A stretch of DNA of 43,811 nucleotides from Myxococcales bacterium. Its GTDB lineage: Bacteria; Myxococcota; Polyangia; Polyangiales; Polyangiaceae. The notes under the pieces are model-generated. The model was given only the letters and a program-made list of their open reading frames with translations. It did not search any database and had not been told where the DNA came from. Positions 41,955 through 43,811 of the stretch are shown here, one piece after another. A program made the position numbers and the translations under genes. Where the stretch lies: NCBI GenBank assembly GCA_003151595.1, contig PLXW01000022.1, forward strand, positions 219,804 to 263,614, read 5' to 3'. The first letter of the stretch is position 1. Each line of letters starts with the position of its first letter.

Positions 41955-42559
41955 TGATCCTCCCATGCGTCGCCCAGCGACGCGCGCATCCGTTCGCGCG
42001 CGCGGAACAACCGAGTCTTGGCCGTGGCCTCCGGGATCCCCATCGCGGCCGCGACCTCGGCGATCGAGAACCCGTGGTACTCGGCGAGGACGAGCGCGGC
42101 GCGCTGGTCGTCAGGCAGGAGCGCCGCGGCGCTTTCGATCGCGCGACCGAGCTCGCTCTGCGCGAGCGCGGTCTCGGGCGTGCCCGCATGCGCGACGTGC
42201 GCCCCCTCGTCGAGCGGGCGAATGGGGATGACGCGGCGCTTGCGGGCGTCGAGCGCGGCGCGCGTGGCGATCGTGAGGAGCCAGGTGGAAGGCTTGGCCA
42301 CGGCATCGACGTCGAACGAAGGCATCGCCCGGAACGCGCGAAGGAAGACCTCCTGCGCCAGGTCCTCGACGTGCGGCCCGCGCCCGAGCATCCGCGAGAG
42401 GCACGCGAACACGGCCCGCTCGTAGCGAACGACGAACGCGCGAAACGCGATCGGATCCTGCGCGCGACACCTCGCAAGCACGGCTCTGTCGAGCTCCGGC
42501 GCGCGCGAGGCGGCAGCGGGTCGGGGCGCGCTTGGGGCAGGCATCGCGATCGCCATCAT
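41951..42559 (-). CDS. ECF-type RNA polymerase sigma factor
   Basis: A 202-residue sigma factor. Region 2 (about 35-100: DPIAFRAFVVRYERAVFACLSRMLG, DLAQEVFLRAFRAMPSF) and region 4 (about 145-195: LLPDDQRAALVLAEYHGFSIAEVAAAMGIPEATAKTRLFRARERM) are complete. Regions 1.1 and 3 are absent as usual for ECF factors. The N-terminal Ala/Pro tail may be trimmed: alternative ATG at 42544. Its gene ends on the FecR-like gene, which is its probable regulator. A perfect 18-bp inverted repeat (42581-42598) lies just upstream. Confidence 0.93.
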   Translation of the reverse strand: MMAIAMPAPSAPRPAAASRAPELDRAVLARCRAQDPIAFRAFVVRYERAVFACLSRMLGRGPHVEDLAQEVFLRAFRAMPSFDVDAVAKPSTWLLTIATRAALDARKRRVIPIRPLDEGAHVAHAGTPETALAQSELGRAIESAAALLPDDQRAALVLAEYHGFSIAEVAAAMGIPEATAKTRLFRARERMRASLGDAWEDQ

Positions 42560-42580
42560 TCAATGGGTGACACGAGCCGG

Positions 42581-42598
42581 GCGGGAAAAGGTTCCCGC
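42581..42598. repeat. Inverted repeat upstream of the sigma factor gene
   Basis: GCGGGAA-AAGG-TTCCCGC, a 7-bp perfect stem, lies 22 nt before the sigma ATG and 48 nt beyond the rhodanese stop. It could be an operator or part of a terminator for the upstream rhodanese; no T run follows. Confidence 0.45.
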
Positions 42599-42645
42599 GA
42601 CGCGAGATCACGCCAGGAATGGGCACGCCACGAACGAGGCGTTCG

Positions 42646-42975
42646 CTACACGGCGACGCTGAGGTCGTCCACCATCGGCAGCCCGGCCCTGGCCCACGCC
42701 CGGGTCCCGCCGTTCACGCTGTAGATCGTGGTCATTCCCAGCGAAGCGGCGACGCGCGCCGCCGTCTGGCTGCGAACGCCGGCCGCGCAGACGAAGAGCA
42801 CGCCGTCGCGCGGGATCGTGACGCTCGGGTTGGCCCGGAGCTGCTCGAGCGGAACGAGGCGCGCCGTCGGCACGTGCCCGCCGGACCATTCGCCGGGATC
42901 GCGAACATCGACGACGTCGACCTCGCCGCGGGAGATGAGCTCGTGGGCCTGCTCGACGCTGATTGAATGAATCAC
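42646..42975 (-). CDS. Rhodanese-like sulfurtransferase
   Basis: A 109-residue single-domain rhodanese. VDVVDVRDPGEWSGGHVPTA is the CH2-type entry and CAAGVRS (Cys at about 63) the active-site loop; VNGGTRAWARAGLP is the C-terminal motif. It moves sulfane sulfur, perhaps for the adjacent Suf-type pathway. The only start in frame is a GTG at 42975, which coincides with the predicted transcription start, so the mRNA may be leaderless. Confidence 0.92.
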   Translation of the reverse strand: MIHSISVEQAHELISRGEVDVVDVRDPGEWSGGHVPTARLVPLEQLRANPSVTIPRDGVLFVCAAGVRSQTAARVAASLGMTTIYSVNGGTRAWARAGLPMVDDLSVAV

Positions 42976-42981
42976 ACGTCC

Positions 42982-43009
42982 AATATAGTAGACGCCGGAC
43001 GGTATTCAA
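42982..43009 (-). promoter_or_regulatory. Putative sigma-70 promoter of the rhodanese gene
   Basis: On the minus strand TTGAAT (43004-43009) and TATATT (42982-42987) are 16 nt apart. The start point expected 7 nt beyond the -10 falls on the GTG start codon at 42975, which suggests a leaderless transcript. Confidence 0.6.
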
Positions 43010-43096
43010 GGCCCCCGAGGTCGGAAGTGGGCGCGGTTCCGCGACCACGAAGGGGCTTCGTGGGCCGTGGAATCAGCGGGATTATCCGATCCTTCG

Positions 43097-43118
43097 TAAA
43101 AACGACGGGTCCGTCGTT
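43097..43118 (-). terminator. Rho-independent terminator of sufS
   Basis: Read on the minus strand, AACGACG-GACC-CGTCGTT (7-bp stem) is followed directly by a TTTTT run (43098-43102 as A on the plus strand), 14 nt after the sufS stop. This is a classic intrinsic terminator. Confidence 0.75.
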
Positions 43119-43131
43119 ATGACGAATTGCG

Positions 43132-43811
43132 TCAACTCGCGCGCGAGGCGCGCCCTGCCTGGAGCCTCCGCAGCGCCGTCACCAGCGCGTCGATGTCCTC
43201 GCGCGTGTTGTACGGCGCGAGCGACGCGCGCACGGTGCTCTCCAGGCCGAAGCGCCGGAGGATCGGCTGCGCGCAGTGGTGGCCCGACCGCACCGCGATC
43301 CCCTCTTCGTCGAGCATCCCGCTCACGTCTTCGGTGCGGACGCCGTCGAGGACGAACGACAGCACGCCGGCCTTGTCCGCCGCCGTACCGATCATGTGGA
43401 GGCCCGGCACGGTCGCCAGCCCTTCGGTCGCGTACTCGAGCAGCTCGTGCTCGTAGCGGCTCACGTTCTCGAGGCCGATCGCGCTCACGTAGTCGATCGC
43501 CGCGCCCAGGCCCACCGCGTCGGCGATGCTCCCGGTCCCGGCTTCGAAGCGCCACGGCGGCGATTGGTACGTCGTCTTCTCGAACGTGACGTCGGCGATC
43601 ATGTTGCCGCCGCCCTGCCAGGGTGGCATCTCCTCGAGGACTTCCTGAGTGCCGTAGAGCACGCCGATCCCGGTCGGCCCCAGGATCTTGTGGCCGGAGA
43701 AGACGAAGAAGTCGGCTCCGAGCTCTCGCATGTCGACCGGGATGTGGGGCACGGACTGCGCCCCGTCGATGAGCACCCGCGCACCAGCACGGTGGGCGAG
43801 CTCGACGATCT
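43132..43811 (-). CDS. sufS: Cysteine desulfurase SufS, C-terminal part
   Basis: The frame runs off the right window edge, so the N-terminal part is missing. The visible 226 residues contain VLIDGAQSVPH, the PLP-binding FSGHKILGPTGIGVLYG (Lys), RFEAGTGSIADAVGLG and the active-site RSGHHCAQPILRRFG (Cys). The wording fits SufS-type class V aminotransferases that release sulfur from cysteine for Fe-S cluster assembly. An intrinsic terminator follows the stop. Confidence 0.94.
   Translation of the reverse strand, partial: IVELAHRAGARVLIDGAQSVPHIPVDMRELGADFFVFSGHKILGPTGIGVLYGTQEVLEEMPPWQGGGNMIADVTFEKTTYQSPPWRFEAGTGSIADAVGLGAAIDYVSAIGLENVSRYEHELLEYATEGLATVPGLHMIGTAADKAGVLSFVLDGVRTEDVSGMLDEEGIAVRSGHHCAQPILRRFGLESTVRASLAPYNTREDIDALVTALRRLQAGRASRAS

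Overview
The window is a GC-rich chromosomal segment with densely packed genes. The gene set suggests a Myxococcota (delta-proteobacterial) genome, probably of the Polyangia/Labilithrix type. That is an inference from many secreted lipoproteins with low-complexity linkers, two Hanks-type Ser/Thr kinases with C-terminal extensions, Kelch and Cys-rich surface proteins, an ECF sigma/FecR-like pair, a HEAT-THUMP methyltransferase and GC-rich codon use. No rRNA is present; there is one tRNA-Ala(CGC).

Layout. 1-6.7 kb: the end of a GH15 glycosidase, a GH51-like glycosidase, a small lipoprotein, tRNA-Ala, an isolated fliO-like/sctR pair of type III export genes, aspartokinase lysC and an outer-membrane protein. 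6.9-17.1 kb is an accessory, decaying zone. It holds an internally deleted IS91-type transposase, a second IS91 fragment, five copies of an undescribed ~109-bp dispersed repeat all in one orientation, a 21-bp tandem array, a Phd/PIN toxin-antitoxin pair, a GST, an S9 peptidase, a cupin gene broken by an in-frame TGA, a membrane protein and a CTAG-rich repeat field. 17.1-28.2 kb runs mostly on the minus strand: a kinase-TPR protein cut by an in-frame TAG, a Kelch lipoprotein, two tandem paralogues each made of three DsbA-like thioredoxin domains with REP-like palindromes at the same offset upstream of each start, a haem-motif lipoprotein and a PAP2 phosphatase. 28.3-43.8 kb is conserved metabolism and signalling: tyrA, a large haem-motif/Cys-rich lipoprotein, a Tat-exported molybdoenzyme with a PepSY membrane partner, the HEAT-THUMP methyltransferase, a zinc-ribbon/Tudor-like protein, a hotdog thioesterase, a PLP synthase with CBS domains and a Lys/Ala tail, pgeF, a second kinase, the sigma/FecR pair, a rhodanese and the end of sufS.

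How genes work together. Clear co-transcribed sets, judged by overlap or short spacing, are fliO-sctR, antitoxin-toxin, PAP2 with the haem-motif lipoprotein, molybdoenzyme-PepSY-membrane protein, pgeF-hypothetical-PLP synthase, and sigma factor-FecR. The most unusual material is the dispersed repeat family around the IS91 remnants together with two nonsense-interrupted genes in the same neighbourhood, and the duplicated triple-DsbA genes with their palindromes.
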